From NCBI GenBank assembly GCA_016715115.1, contig JADKBM010000016.1, forward strand, positions 248,001 to 312,000: a DNA stretch of 64,000 nt, in the 5' to 3' direction. This document shows positions 8,294 to 16,846 of the stretch, piece by piece. The stretch is from Acidobacteriota bacterium (GTDB lineage: Bacteria; Acidobacteriota; Blastocatellia; Pyrinomonadales; Pyrinomonadaceae). Below the pieces are notes generated by a model. That model searched no databases. It saw only the letters and a program-made list of their open reading frames with translations, and was not told where the DNA came from. The position numbers were made by a program, and so were the translations under genes. The stretch's first letter is position 1. Each line of letters opens with the position of its first letter.

Positions 8294-9616
8294 TTGGCAA
8301 ACAAAGGCATTGAAATCGCGCCCGCGGAGGGCAAATTGGGAATCTTGCTGGTCGGGCTCGGGGCGGTCAGCACGACTTTTGTCGCGGGTGTCGAGGCGAT
8401 CCGCAAGGGAACGGCGAAACCGATCGGCAGTTTGACGCAGATGGGCACGATCCGGCTCGGCAAACGGACCGACAACCGCTCGCCGAAGATCAAGGATTTT
8501 GTCCCTCTGGCCGCGCTTGACGACGTCGTTTTCGGCGCCTGGGACATTTTTCCCGAATCGGCCTATGACGCGGCGCTCCACGCCGGCGTGCTCGAAAAGG
8601 GACTCGTCGAGGAACTTCGCGAGCAACTTCAGTCGCTGACGCCGATGCCGGCCGTTTTTTCACACAACTACGTCAAGCGCCTGAATGGGACAAATATCAA
8701 GCAAGGCGCGAACAAGATGGAGCTTGCCGAACAGCTGATGGCGGACATCGCGCGGTTCAAGGCCGAGAAGGGCTGCGACCGGCTCGTCATCGTTTGGGCG
8801 GCATCGACCGAGATCTACCTTGAAACCTCGGAAGTTCACGAATCGATCGAAGCGTTCGAAAAGGCGATGTACGACAACGACGAACGCATCGCGCCGTCGA
8901 TGATCTACGCCTACGCCGCGATCAAATCCGGCGTTCCGTTCGCCAACGGCGCGCCGAACCTTTCGGTCGACATTCCGGCGCTGACGAAACTCGCCGAACA
9001 GAATCGCGTCCCGATCTGCGGCAAGGATTTCAAGACTGGCCAGACATTGATGAAAACGATCATCGCGCCGGGACTGAAAGCGCGCGTGCTCGGACTCGAC
9101 GGCTGGTATTCGACGAACATTTTGGGCAACCGCGACGGCGAAGTGCTCGACGATCCCGAAAATTTCAAAACAAAGGAAGAATCGAAACTTTCGGTGCTCG
9201 AGACGATCTTGCAGCCCGGGCAGAATCCGGACCTCTACGGTGACATCTCGCACGTCGTCCGGATCAACTATTACCCGCCGCGCGGCGACAACAAGGAAGG
9301 TTGGGACGCGATCGACATCTTCGGCTGGCTCGGCTACAAGATGCAGATCAAGATCGACTTTATGTGCCGCGATTCGATCCTCGCAGCGCCGCTCGTGCTC
9401 GATCTCGCGCTCTTTCTCGATCTCGCGCAGCGCGCCGGCCTCAAAGGCGTACAGGAATGGCTGTCATTCTACTTCAAGGCGCCGCAAACCGCGGCCGGGC
9501 TTTATCCGGAGCACGATCTGTTCATTCAGCTCAAGAAACTCAAGAACACGCTGCGCCATCTGATGGGCGAAGATCTGATCACGCATCTCGGGCTCGATTA
9601 TTATGATGAGCAGTGA
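8294..9616 (+). CDS. ino1: inositol-3-phosphate synthase
   Basis: Myo-inositol-1-phosphate synthase (440 aa): an NAD-dependent enzyme converting glucose 6-phosphate to inositol 3-phosphate, the first step to inositol lipids or solutes. The N-terminal Rossmann Gly pattern is VGLGAVSTTF, and the catalytic half contains GKDFKTGQT and LGLDGWYSTNILGN, typical of the family. I placed the start at the TTG at 8294, which has ACGGAG 7 nt upstream. The longer frame from 8102 runs through the antisense of the Rhs gene and is not believable. A heptanucleotide repeat array begins directly after the stop codon. Confidence 0.9.
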   Translation: MANKGIEIAPAEGKLGILLVGLGAVSTTFVAGVEAIRKGTAKPIGSLTQMGTIRLGKRTDNRSPKIKDFVPLAALDDVVFGAWDIFPESAYDAALHAGVLEKGLVEELREQLQSLTPMPAVFSHNYVKRLNGTNIKQGANKMELAEQLMADIARFKAEKGCDRLVIVWAASTEIYLETSEVHESIEAFEKAMYDNDERIAPSMIYAYAAIKSGVPFANGAPNLSVDIPALTKLAEQNRVPICGKDFKTGQTLMKTIIAPGLKARVLGLDGWYSTNILGNRDGEVLDDPENFKTKEESKLSVLETILQPGQNPDLYGDISHVVRINYYPPRGDNKEGWDAIDIFGWLGYKMQIKIDFMCRDSILAAPLVLDLALFLDLAQRAGLKGVQEWLSFYFKAPQTAAGLYPEHDLFIQLKKLKNTLRHLMGEDLITHLGLDYYDEQ

Positions 9617-9618
9617 TG

Positions 9619-9770
9619 TCAGTGCAGAGTGGATAGTGCAAAGTGCATAGTACAAAGTTCTCAAGTGGTCTTGCACTGTGCACTATGCACTTTGCACTAT
9701 CCACTTTGCACTATCCACTCTGCACTCTGCACTCTGCACTCTGCACTATCCACTCTGTACTGCTTACTGA
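9619..9770. repeat. heptanucleotide array, TGCACTC type, strand-switching
   Basis: Units such as TGCACTC, TGCACTT and TATCCAC repeat every 7 bp. The left part (agtgcagagtggatagtgc...) is the reverse complement of the right part (...gcactatccactctgcact), so the array folds as a hairpin. It begins 3 bp after the ino1 stop. The following ~260 bp up to 10030 hold nothing I recognise except the ribosome binding site of the next gene. Confidence 0.85.
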
Positions 9771-10030
9771 CCTCCACCACTTGAAACACCTCTCTTTTTT
9801 GTGTAAAACAATATGCGGAGTCGAACTTGCTGGATTTACGGCTCGGTCAAATCAAAACGCACGGAACGGGAATGCCTTCCTGAGATCGGTTCCGGCCAAC
9901 GAAAAATCTTTTGAAATCATCAATGCATTCGACAATTCGCCGGAATTTCTTCGGCAATTGAGGATTGACAGTTCGTCTATTTCGCAGCGAGTTGGTCATT
10001 TAGATCGACCGACGAGCCAGGAGAAAGGAT

Positions 10031-11233
10031 ATGAAACAGGAATCGGTCAAAAAGAACAAGATGGAGAAACTGGTATTGCTCGATCCCGACCAAAAGTCGC
10101 CACGGGCAGCGGAGTTCGAGGACAAGCTGACTGCCCGCATCGTCGGTCAGGAACGCGCCGTCCGCCGTATGAGCGGTTTGTTTCAGATCTATCTCGCGGG
10201 GATGAACAACCCTTCGCGCCCGATCGGCACGATGCTCTTTCTCGGCCCGACCGGTTCCGGCAAAACGCGCGTCGTCGAGGCCGCGGCCGAAGTCCTGTTC
10301 GGCGAACCGCACTCGGTCGTCAAGATCGACTGCGCCGAATTCCAGCATTCGCACGAGATCGCCAAGCTGATCGGCTCGCCTCCGGGATATCTCGGCCATC
10401 GCGAAACTTCGCCGATGCTGACCCAGGAAAACCTCGACAAGGCGCACACGGACGAGACGAAACTGACGTTCGTGCTTTTCGACGAGATCGAGAAAGCTTC
10501 AGATTCGTTGTGGCAGTTGCTGCTCGGCATCCTCGATAAGGCGACGCTGACGCTCGGCGACAACCGTCGCGTCGATTTTTCGAAAACGATCGTCATTATG
10601 ACTTCGAACCTCGGCGCGCGCGAGATGAGCGATATGATCTCGGGCGGCATCGGATTCGCCCCGAGCAAAACCGGAAAAGCGCAGGAAGACAACGAGATCG
10701 ACACCAAGATCTATCGCACGGCGCTCGAGGCGGCCCGCCGCAAATTCTCGCCGGAGTTTATGAACCGAATCGATAAGGTCGTTGTTTTCAGGAGTTTGAA
10801 GGAACATCACCTGCGTGAGATCCTGAAGATCGAACTGCGGGATGTTCAGGCGCGGATCACGGAATCGGCCGGGACAAAATTCGTCTTCGAATGCACCGAT
10901 CCCGCCAAAGAGTTCCTGCTCAGCGAGGGAATCGATCTCAAGTACGGCGCTCGGCACTTGAAACGCGCGATCGAACGGTTTTTGGTTTATCCGCTTTCGA
11001 ATCTGGTTGCGACCGAACAGGTCGAGACGGGCGATCTCGTCCTCGTCGATTTTGACGCGGCGGGCGAAAAGCTGACGTTTGCAAAGCAGTCAGGCAAGAT
11101 GATCGTCAACGAAGTCGAGGACATCTCGATCGACGACGAACCTGAGAAGATTTCGGACGCCGTCGGTCTCCCGTTGCCGCAAGTTCAGGCCGCGGCGAGC
11201 GGAAAAGGCAACAAGTCGAACGACGAAAGCTAA
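10031..11233 (+). CDS. single-domain Clp-like AAA+ ATPase
   Basis: A 400-aa protein corresponding to one ClpA/ClpB D2-type AAA+ module without the N-domain or first ATPase domain. Walker A is GPTGSGKT (72-79), Walker B VLFDEIEKA (about 148-156), sensor 1 IMTSNLGA, arginine-finger region PEFMNRID, sensor 2 GARHLKRAIE. Clp proteins unfold substrates; a protease-docking IGF-type loop was not identified, so a remodelling rather than degradative role is possible. SD GGAGAAAGG lies just before the ATG. A heptad array and an intrinsic terminator follow. Confidence 0.8.
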   Translation: MKQESVKKNKMEKLVLLDPDQKSPRAAEFEDKLTARIVGQERAVRRMSGLFQIYLAGMNNPSRPIGTMLFLGPTGSGKTRVVEAAAEVLFGEPHSVVKIDCAEFQHSHEIAKLIGSPPGYLGHRETSPMLTQENLDKAHTDETKLTFVLFDEIEKASDSLWQLLLGILDKATLTLGDNRRVDFSKTIVIMTSNLGAREMSDMISGGIGFAPSKTGKAQEDNEIDTKIYRTALEAARRKFSPEFMNRIDKVVVFRSLKEHHLREILKIELRDVQARITESAGTKFVFECTDPAKEFLLSEGIDLKYGARHLKRAIERFLVYPLSNLVATEQVETGDLVLVDFDAAGEKLTFAKQSGKMIVNEVEDISIDDEPEKISDAVGLPLPQVQAAASGKGNKSNDES

Positions 11234-11236
11234 CGG

Positions 11237-11331
11237 ATTTGCGATTGCGATCAGCGATCAGCGATTTGCGATTGCGATCAGCGATCAGCGATTTGCAATC
11301 AGCGATTTGCGAATTGCGATTTCCGATCGGT
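11237..11331. repeat. heptanucleotide array, GATTTGC/GATCAGC type
   Basis: Alternating units gatttgc, gattgc, gatcagc and aatcagc immediately after the AAA+ gene stop codon and before its terminator. Same 7-bp spacing as the other arrays. Confidence 0.85.
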
Positions 11332-11338
11332 TTCGAGG

Positions 11339-11362
11339 GACCCGCTTTTTGCGGGTCTTTTT
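11339..11362 (+). terminator. intrinsic terminator of the AAA+ ATPase gene
   Basis: Stem GACCCGC / GCGGGTC with a TTTTT loop, followed by five T. It lies between the AAA+ gene and the convergent glpK. Confidence 0.85.
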
Positions 11363-11426
11363 AATTCGGTTGACGCTCGCAGCCGTCAGCTCGCGGCTCG
11401 TGGCTCGAATCAACCTGCGGCCTAAT

Positions 11427-12902
11427 CTAACTTATCGTGCGCTCCACAGCGACACGCCATTCCGCCATCAGCCGCGCCGACGCGTCCGCGGACATTCGCG
11501 GTTCGAACCGTTTGTCTTCCTGCCAGTGATGCCGCAAGTCTTCGGTCGATTTCCAATAGCCGACCGCGAGACCGGCGAGGTACGCGGCGCCGAGCGCGGT
11601 CGTCTCCGTAACCTTCGAACGGACGACCGGAATCTGCAGCAAATCGGACTGAAATTGGAGCAGGGCGTCGTTCTTTGTGGCACCGCCGTCAACGCGGAGT
11701 TCGAGCAGCTGCTGCCCCGAATCGGCGTGCATCGCTTCCAAAAGCTCCGCCGACTGAAATGCGATCGATTCGAGCGCCGCCCGGGCGATGTGCGCGCGTC
11801 CTGTGCCGCGGGTAAGTCCGACGATCGTCCCGCGCGCGTCCTGATTCCAATAAGGCGCGCCGAGACCGGCAAAGGCCGGAACGAAATAGACGCCGCCGTT
11901 GTCGGGAACCGAGTTCGCGAGTTCCTCGACGTCCGCGGCGGTGCTGATGATCCCGAGTGAATCGCGAAGCCATTGAATCACCGCGCCGCCGATGAAAACG
12001 CTGCCCTCAAGCGCGTATTCGGTGCGATCGCCGATCTTCCAGGCGACGGTCGTCAGCAGGCGCTGCTTCGAGGCGATCGGCTTTTCACCGATGTTCTGCA
12101 ACAGAAAACAACCCGTCCCGTAGGTATTCTTCGAAAGTCCGGGTTCGAAACAAGCCTGACCGAACAATGCCGCCTGTTGATCTCCCGCGTTTCCGGCGAT
12201 GGGAATTCCCTTCAGCGCCGGAACCGATTCGATCTCGCCGATAACCTCGCTCGACGCGGTGACGCGCGGGAGCAAACTGCGCGGAACATCGAACAGGTCG
12301 AGCAGTTTGTCGTCCCAGTCGAGCGAATTGATGTTGAAGAGCATCGTCCGAGAGGCGTTTGAAACATCCGTTAAATGCGCTTTTTCGGATGTAAGATTCC
12401 AGATCAGCCAACTGTCGACCGTGCCGAAAGCGAGTTCACCCCGGTCGGCACGCGCTTTGACGCCCTCGACGTTGTGGAGGATCCATTCGAGTTTGCTGGC
12501 GCTGAAGTAAGCGTCCGTCTCGAGCCCGGTTTTCGCACGGATCAAGTCGCCGTGCGAGGCACGGACAGCGTCGCAGCGGGCCGATGTCCGGCGATCCTGC
12601 CAGACGATCGCGTTACAGACGGGCGCACCGGTCGCGCGGTCCCAGACGATCGTCGTTTCGCGCTGGTTCGTGATTCCGACGCCGGCGATATCGGCGGCCG
12701 CAAGCCCAGCCTTTTCAAGCGCTTCGATCGCTGTTTCGACCTGGCTTTCCCAGATCTCGACCGGATCGTGCTCGACCCAACCGCTTTTCGGGAAGATCTG
12801 CGTCAATTCGCGCTGCGCCATCGAAACGACGCGGCTGTCGCGATCGAAGACGATCGCGCGGCTCGATGTTGTGCCCTGATCGAGGGCGAGAATATAGGTC
12901 AT
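11427..12902 (-). CDS. glpK: glycerol kinase
   Basis: ATP-dependent phosphorylation of glycerol to glycerol 3-phosphate (491 aa, full family length). FGGY-kinase motifs: N-terminal LALDQGTTSSRA, ITNQRET, VWQDRR, later GNAGDQQAALFGQ, and LRVDGGATKNDALLQFQ near the C-terminus. Its ATG overlaps the arsC stop codon by 4 nt (ATGA), so it is translationally coupled to the arsenic operon. Glycerol kinase in an ars operon is unusual. It may simply be read-through transcription, or it could relate to arsenite entering through aquaglyceroporins, which is speculation. Confidence 0.92.
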   Translation of the reverse strand: MTYILALDQGTTSSRAIVFDRDSRVVSMAQRELTQIFPKSGWVEHDPVEIWESQVETAIEALEKAGLAAADIAGVGITNQRETTIVWDRATGAPVCNAIVWQDRRTSARCDAVRASHGDLIRAKTGLETDAYFSASKLEWILHNVEGVKARADRGELAFGTVDSWLIWNLTSEKAHLTDVSNASRTMLFNINSLDWDDKLLDLFDVPRSLLPRVTASSEVIGEIESVPALKGIPIAGNAGDQQAALFGQACFEPGLSKNTYGTGCFLLQNIGEKPIASKQRLLTTVAWKIGDRTEYALEGSVFIGGAVIQWLRDSLGIISTAADVEELANSVPDNGGVYFVPAFAGLGAPYWNQDARGTIVGLTRGTGRAHIARAALESIAFQSAELLEAMHADSGQQLLELRVDGGATKNDALLQFQSDLLQIPVVRSKVTETTALGAAYLAGLAVGYWKSTEDLRHHWQEDKRFEPRMSADASARLMAEWRVAVERTIS

Positions 12903-13318
12903 TCGGAGATCAGTTGGATGAATTCGGCCTCAAAGTACTGCTTTATCTCGTCGCGTACCTTCCGAAACGCCGCAACCCGGGTTTCGAAATCGCCCCCGGC
13001 GTCCACCGGATCTTCGAACATTCGATGAATTACGCGGGTCTTTGCCGGAAAGTACGGACAATTTTCTTTCGCATTGTCGCAGACCGTAAGGACGAAGTCG
13101 AACTCACGCGAGGCAAATTCGTCGACCGATTTCGAGCGGTTCCCACTGATGTCGATTCCGATCTCGGCAAGCGCCGCGATGGCTTCGGGACGGACGATCG
13201 ACGGCTTCGTCCCGGCGCTTTCGACTTCAAATCTCCCGTCGGTCAATGACTTGAGCAAACCCTCGGCCATTTGGCTCCGGGCGGAGTTGCCGGTGCAGAG
13301 CACCAATACGCTTTTCAT
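12899..13318 (-). CDS. arsC: arsenate reductase, LMW-PTP family
   Basis: A 139-aa cytosolic enzyme reducing arsenate to arsenite for export by Acr3. The phosphate-binding loop CTGNSARS carries the nucleophilic Cys and the Arg of the C-x5-R motif at the N-terminus. The resolving cysteines are probably those in VCDNAKENCP, as in thioredoxin-coupled ArsC. The ATG at 13318 overlaps the acr3 stop (ATGA), and its own stop overlaps the glpK start, giving a tightly coupled acr3-arsC-glpK chain. The longer frame to 13885 is antisense noise and was rejected. Confidence 0.92.
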   Translation of the reverse strand: MKSVLVLCTGNSARSQMAEGLLKSLTDGRFEVESAGTKPSIVRPEAIAALAEIGIDISGNRSKSVDEFASREFDFVLTVCDNAKENCPYFPAKTRVIHRMFEDPVDAGGDFETRVAAFRKVRDEIKQYFEAEFIQLISE

Positions 13319-14376
13319 ATTTCGTTTTGAAAGTACTTCTTCTGAAACCAGAGTGAAACGCTGACCAATCCGATCAGCGCCGGAACTTCGACGAGCGGAC
13401 CGATGACGGCGGCGAAGGCCGCGCCCGAGTTGATCCCGAAGACCGCGACCGCAACGGCGATCGCGAGCTCGAAATTGTTGCTCGCCGCGGTGAACGACAG
13501 CGTCGCCGTCTTTGAATAATCTGCTCCGGCGAATTTGCCGAGCGCAAAACTGACCAGAAACATCACGACGAAATAGATCAGCAGCGGAATCGCGATGCGG
13601 ATCACATCGAACGGCAGTTGAACGATCAGATCCCCCTTGAGGCTGAACATCACGACGATCGTAAAAAGCAACGCGATCAGCGTCAAAGGCGAGATCCGCG
13701 GAATGAATTTTTCGTGAAACCACTCCTTGCCTTTCGCCTTTACAAGAAAGAAACGCGTCAGAAACCCGGCGAGAAACGGAATGCCGAGATAGATGAAGAC
13801 GCTTTCGGCGATCTGCCAGATGCTGATATCGACAAAGCTGCTTTCGAGCCCGAACAGCGGCGGAAGAACGGTTAGGAAGATCCACGCGTAGATGCTGTAA
13901 AAGAAAACCTGAAAGATGGAGTTGAAGGCGACGAGCCCGGCGGCATATTCAGTGTCGCCTTTTGCGAGTTCGTTCCAGACAATGACCATCGCGATGCAGC
14001 GCGCCAGCCCGATCATTATCAGCCCGACCATATATTCGGGTTGGTCGCGCAGAAAGACGATCGCCAGCACGAACATCAAGATCGGCCCGATGATCCAGTT
14101 CTGAACAAGCGAAAGTCCAAGGACCTTGGTGTTCTTGAATACCTCGCCGAGTTCTTCGTAGCGAACCTTCGCGAGCGGCGGATACATCATCAATATCAGT
14201 CCGATGGCGATCGGGATGTTCGTGGTCCCGACCTGGAAGCGGTTGATGAAACCTTCGATCCCGACGAGAAAATGTCCGGCCGCGACGCCGATACCCATCG
14301 CGACGAAAATCCAAAGAGTCAGGAACCGGTCAAGAAAGGAAAGTCGTTTGGTTGGATTGCATTCTACGGAATTCAT
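13315..14376 (-). CDS. acr3: arsenite efflux transporter, ACR3 family
   Basis: A 353-aa inner-membrane protein with about ten hydrophobic segments, exporting arsenite. Recognisable ACR3 features: LDRFLTLWIFVAMGIGV at the N-terminus, the LARCIAMVIVWN helix with the conserved Cys essential in the family, and FTAASNNFELAIAVAVA near the end. It is the first gene of a coupled chain with arsC and glpK. An ArsR-like operator lies 15 bp upstream of the start, so it is likely induced by arsenite. Confidence 0.93.
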   Translation of the reverse strand: MNSVECNPTKRLSFLDRFLTLWIFVAMGIGVAAGHFLVGIEGFINRFQVGTTNIPIAIGLILMMYPPLAKVRYEELGEVFKNTKVLGLSLVQNWIIGPILMFVLAIVFLRDQPEYMVGLIMIGLARCIAMVIVWNELAKGDTEYAAGLVAFNSIFQVFFYSIYAWIFLTVLPPLFGLESSFVDISIWQIAESVFIYLGIPFLAGFLTRFFLVKAKGKEWFHEKFIPRISPLTLIALLFTIVVMFSLKGDLIVQLPFDVIRIAIPLLIYFVVMFLVSFALGKFAGADYSKTATLSFTAASNNFELAIAVAVAVFGINSGAAFAAVIGPLVEVPALIGLVSVSLWFQKKYFQNEI

Positions 14377-14390
14377 CGAGCCACCGTCCT

Positions 14391-14412
14391 ATATATGCGT
14401 TTAGCCATATAC
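14391..14412. promoter_or_regulatory. putative ArsR operator upstream of acr3
   Basis: ATATATGCGTTTAGCCATATAC contains the inverted arms ATATG and CATAT separated by 8 bp. It resembles the known E. coli ars operator, which contains CATATGCGTTT. A related site lies in the arsR-arsI intergenic region. Confidence 0.6.
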
Positions 14413-14446
14413 TATCACGACGGTCGCTCGCTCGGCGAGTGGAGAA

Positions 14447-15622
14447 CTAGATTTTTTGCAGCGCGCCGTCGAGATCGTCGATCAGGTCGTCCGCGTTTTC
14501 AATCCCGACCGACAAACGAATCAAACCGTCCGAAATTCCGGCTTTCAAGCGCTCTTCGCGCGGCAAGCCGGCGTGGGTCATCGACGCCGAATGCTGAATT
14601 ATCGTTTCGACGCCGCCGAGCGACGTCGCGAGCGTGCATATTTTGACGTTGTTGAGGAGCGTCTTTCCGGCTTCGACCGTTCCGACGTCAAACGAGATCA
14701 TACCGCCGAACCCACGCATCTGGCGCTTGGCGACTTCGTGCCCGGGATGCGACGCGAGTCCCGGATAGTTGACTGCGGCGACGCGCGGGTGTTCGGCGAG
14801 AAACTCGGCGACGCGCTGCCCGTTCGAATTGTGGCGTTCCATTCTGAGCGCGAGGGTCTTGATCCCGCGGAGAACAAGCCAGGCGGTCTGGGGCGAAATG
14901 TTCCCTCCGAACAGTTTCGTCGTCTTAAGCCGTGCCTTCTCAACGAAATCCCTGTTTCCGGCGATAACGCCCGCCGTCAGATCGCTGTGGCCGCCAAGGT
15001 ACTTTGTCGCCGAATGAAGGACGACGTCAACGCCGAGGTCGAGCGGCATTTGATTGAACGCCGTCGCGAAAGTATTGTCGCAGATCGTCGTCACGCCGTT
15101 CTCGCGGGCAATACGCGCAATGGCCTCGATATCCGAGATCTTGAGCGTCGGATTCGAAGGCGTTTCGATGTACAGAACCTTTGTTTCAGGCCTCAGCGCG
15201 TGACGGTAGTTCTCCGCGTCCGTCTGATCGATATAGGTTACGCCGACACCGAAGTCACTCGCCAGATAATCGAAGAAACTCCCCGTCGTCGCATAGTGCG
15301 AGGCAGGTGCGACGATGTGATCGCCCGATCTGACCGCCGTCAGAACGGCGCCGGTCACGGCCGCCATTCCGGAAGCGAACGCGAGCGCGCCGTCAGCGTG
15401 TTCGAGTTCGCAGACCGCGCGCTCGAGCGCGTCCTGGGTCGGATTCCCGAGCCGGCCGTAAAACCAGCCCGGCTTTTCGTAGTTATGGATCGCCGCCGCC
15501 TCGTCCGCATCGGAAAACGCGAAAACCGATGCGTTGTAGATCGGCACAGATACCGCGCCGGCGTGCAGTTGAGGATCTTCACCAGCGTGAACGGCGATCG
15601 TTTCGATTGATTTTTCGGACAT
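14447..15622 (-). CDS. PLP-dependent trans-sulfuration enzyme
   Basis: A 391-aa member of the Cys/Met metabolism PLP family (cystathionine gamma-synthase/lyase, methionine gamma-lyase, O-acetylhomoserine sulfhydrylase). Motifs: FYGRLGNPTQDALE (phosphate-binding Tyr/Arg), SGMAAVTGAV, YIETPSNPTLKISDI, CDNTFATAF, the Schiff-base lysine in HSATKYLGGHSD, and SLGGVETIIQHSASMTH. Length and the GNPT variant do not separate the subtypes. It lies between arsI and acr3. A thiol-supply role for arsenic chemistry is possible but inferred only from position. Confidence 0.85.
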   Translation of the reverse strand: MSEKSIETIAVHAGEDPQLHAGAVSVPIYNASVFAFSDADEAAAIHNYEKPGWFYGRLGNPTQDALERAVCELEHADGALAFASGMAAVTGAVLTAVRSGDHIVAPASHYATTGSFFDYLASDFGVGVTYIDQTDAENYRHALRPETKVLYIETPSNPTLKISDIEAIARIARENGVTTICDNTFATAFNQMPLDLGVDVVLHSATKYLGGHSDLTAGVIAGNRDFVEKARLKTTKLFGGNISPQTAWLVLRGIKTLALRMERHNSNGQRVAEFLAEHPRVAAVNYPGLASHPGHEVAKRQMRGFGGMISFDVGTVEAGKTLLNNVKICTLATSLGGVETIIQHSASMTHAGLPREERLKAGISDGLIRLSVGIENADDLIDDLDGALQKI

Positions 15623-15640
15623 AGCGGTTGGAATTAGAAC

Positions 15641-15830
15641 TTAGAACTGAGAACTTAGAACTGAGAACTTAGAACTCAGATCTTTGAACTTTGGCCTTTG
15701 ATCTTTGATCTTTGACCTTTGAACTTTGCACTCTGCACTCTGCACTCTGCACTCTGCACTCTGCACTCTGCACTCTGCACTCTGCACTCTGCACTCTGCA
15801 CTCTGCACTCTGCACTCTGCACAATTCTGA
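15641..15830. repeat. heptanucleotide array drifting through several unit types
   Basis: Read on the plus strand every 7 bp: agaactt, agaactg, agaactc, agatctt, tgaactt, tggcctt, tgatctt, tgacctt, tgaactt, then about 15 copies of tgcactc. The gradual change shows that the seemingly different arrays of this window derive from one kind of 7-bp process. It overlaps the 3' end of arsI. Confidence 0.9.
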
Positions 15831-16258
15831 CCTATACTAACCGCTTCGCCGACCGGCGCGCAACAGGCGCTCGCGGCGTAGGTCGCAATCGGGTTGGTGT
15901 CGGCCAAGACGGTGAACACTTCCCAACGGTTTCCGTCCGGATCCTGTATCCAGGTCTTGTCCTGGAGCGCGTAGCAACAGTCGGTCTCCATCTCATCAAG
16001 CGTGATCAGACCGCTTTCCCGCCAACGCGTGCCAATTTCCACCACTTCGGCTGTCGAGTCGACCTGAAGCCCCAGATGCGAGAGAGTCCCTCCCTGTTCA
16101 AACGCGCGCCGGTTCATTGTAAAGTTCAGCGGCGGATTTGAGATATCGAACTTCGCATAGTCATCGCGGATCTTGACCGGATCGGCACCGAACATCCTGC
16201 TGTAAAAATCGATGCTCCGCGAAACATCGCGGACGTTTATTGAAATATGTGTCTTCAT
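15641..16258 (-). CDS. arsI: ArsI-like C-As lyase with repeat-encoded tail
   Basis: Vicinal-oxygen-chelate (glyoxalase fold) enzyme. ArsI cleaves the carbon-arsenic bond of trivalent organoarsenicals. Seen: N-terminal KTHISINVRD, likely metal ligands H61 (LSHLGLQV) and E113 (RWEVF), and the family Cys pair C94-C95 (ETDCCYALQDKTW). A second CC pair at 132-133 (ACCAPVG) is also typical of ars proteins. The natural protein probably ends near residue 145. The remaining 60 residues are a translation of the adjacent heptanucleotide array (7-aa period SAECRVQ), so the original stop codon has been lost. CadI-type proteins are the alternative family member. Confidence 0.85.
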   Translation of the reverse strand: MKTHISINVRDVSRSIDFYSRMFGADPVKIRDDYAKFDISNPPLNFTMNRRAFEQGGTLSHLGLQVDSTAEVVEIGTRWRESGLITLDEMETDCCYALQDKTWIQDPDGNRWEVFTVLADTNPIATYAASACCAPVGEAVSIGQNCAECRVQSAECRVQSAECRVQSAECRVQSAECKVQRSKIKDQRPKFKDLSSKFSVLSSQF

Positions 16259-16281
16259 ATGATTTCTCCTTAATCGATCTC

Positions 16282-16299
16282 ATATATGCCTGCCCATAT
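16282..16299. promoter_or_regulatory. putative ArsR operator between arsR and arsI
   Basis: ATATATGCCTGCCCATAT: arms ATATG and CATAT with a 6-bp spacer, similar to the acr3 site (shared ATATATGC and CCATAT). It sits in the divergent arsI/arsR promoter region, where ArsR autoregulation is expected. Confidence 0.5.
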
Positions 16300-16372
16300 C
16301 TGTGTACACGAATATATTTGGTTCATCGCTCCAAGTCAAGACTTTATTTCGATTTTGTGATATTTTTTTTCT

Positions 16373-16846
16373 ATGACCGAAGAGAGCGTTCTCAAGGAAA
16401 TGGAAGCATTCTTTCTCGCGATGGCTGACAAGACGCGTCTGCGCCTGCTCAATCTGATGCGTAACGAGGAGATCTGCGTTTGTTTTTTTACAGAGGTCCT
16501 CGGCGAGAGCCAACCCAAGATCTCGCGGCATCTGGCCTATTTGCGCAACGCCGGCGTCGTCGAAGCCCGGCGCGACGGGAAATGGATGCACTATCGGATC
16601 CGCCGCCCGTCCGATGAGAACGCGGCGCTCGTCTTGGACGAGATACTCAACTGGCTCGACAGCCGCGAGGAACTCCGACGCGATCGCGCCAGATACGAAG
16701 ATGTTTGTTGTTCGCCGGAACTGCTCGTTCAGATCGCTCGGACGCCGATGCCTTTCCTCGCCAGCGGTCCGGAATTTGAAGAAGAATTTGAAGAGCAGTC
16801 CTATGTTGCCGAGGAACCGGCCGAGCTTGCGGATTATTTGCTTTGA
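16373..16846 (+). CDS. arsR: ArsR-family arsenic-responsive repressor
   Basis: A 157-aa winged-helix repressor. It contains FFLAMADKTRLRLLNLM, the metalloid-binding loop EEICVCFFTEVL (Cys-x-Cys), and the recognition helix QPKISRHLAYLRNAGVV, then GKWMHYRI. An extra CC pair (DVCCSPELL) in the C-terminal extension may add an As(III) ligand. It is divergent from the arsI-led operon and shares its promoter region, where an operator-like repeat is seen. The acidic tail (EFEEEFEEQSYVAEEPAEL) is unusual. Its 3' end overlaps the convergent DUF5522 gene by 13 bp. Confidence 0.9.
   Translation: MTEESVLKEMEAFFLAMADKTRLRLLNLMRNEEICVCFFTEVLGESQPKISRHLAYLRNAGVVEARRDGKWMHYRIRRPSDENAALVLDEILNWLDSREELRRDRARYEDVCCSPELLVQIARTPMPFLASGPEFEEEFEEQSYVAEEPAELADYLL

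Noticed and set aside
9643..10539. 298-aa frame beginning SGLALCTMHFAL
   Set aside because: Starts in the heptad array and continues out of frame through the AAA+ gene.
15719..15830. Direct repeats resembling a CRISPR array
   Set aside because: Units are 7 bp with no spacers and no cas genes are present.
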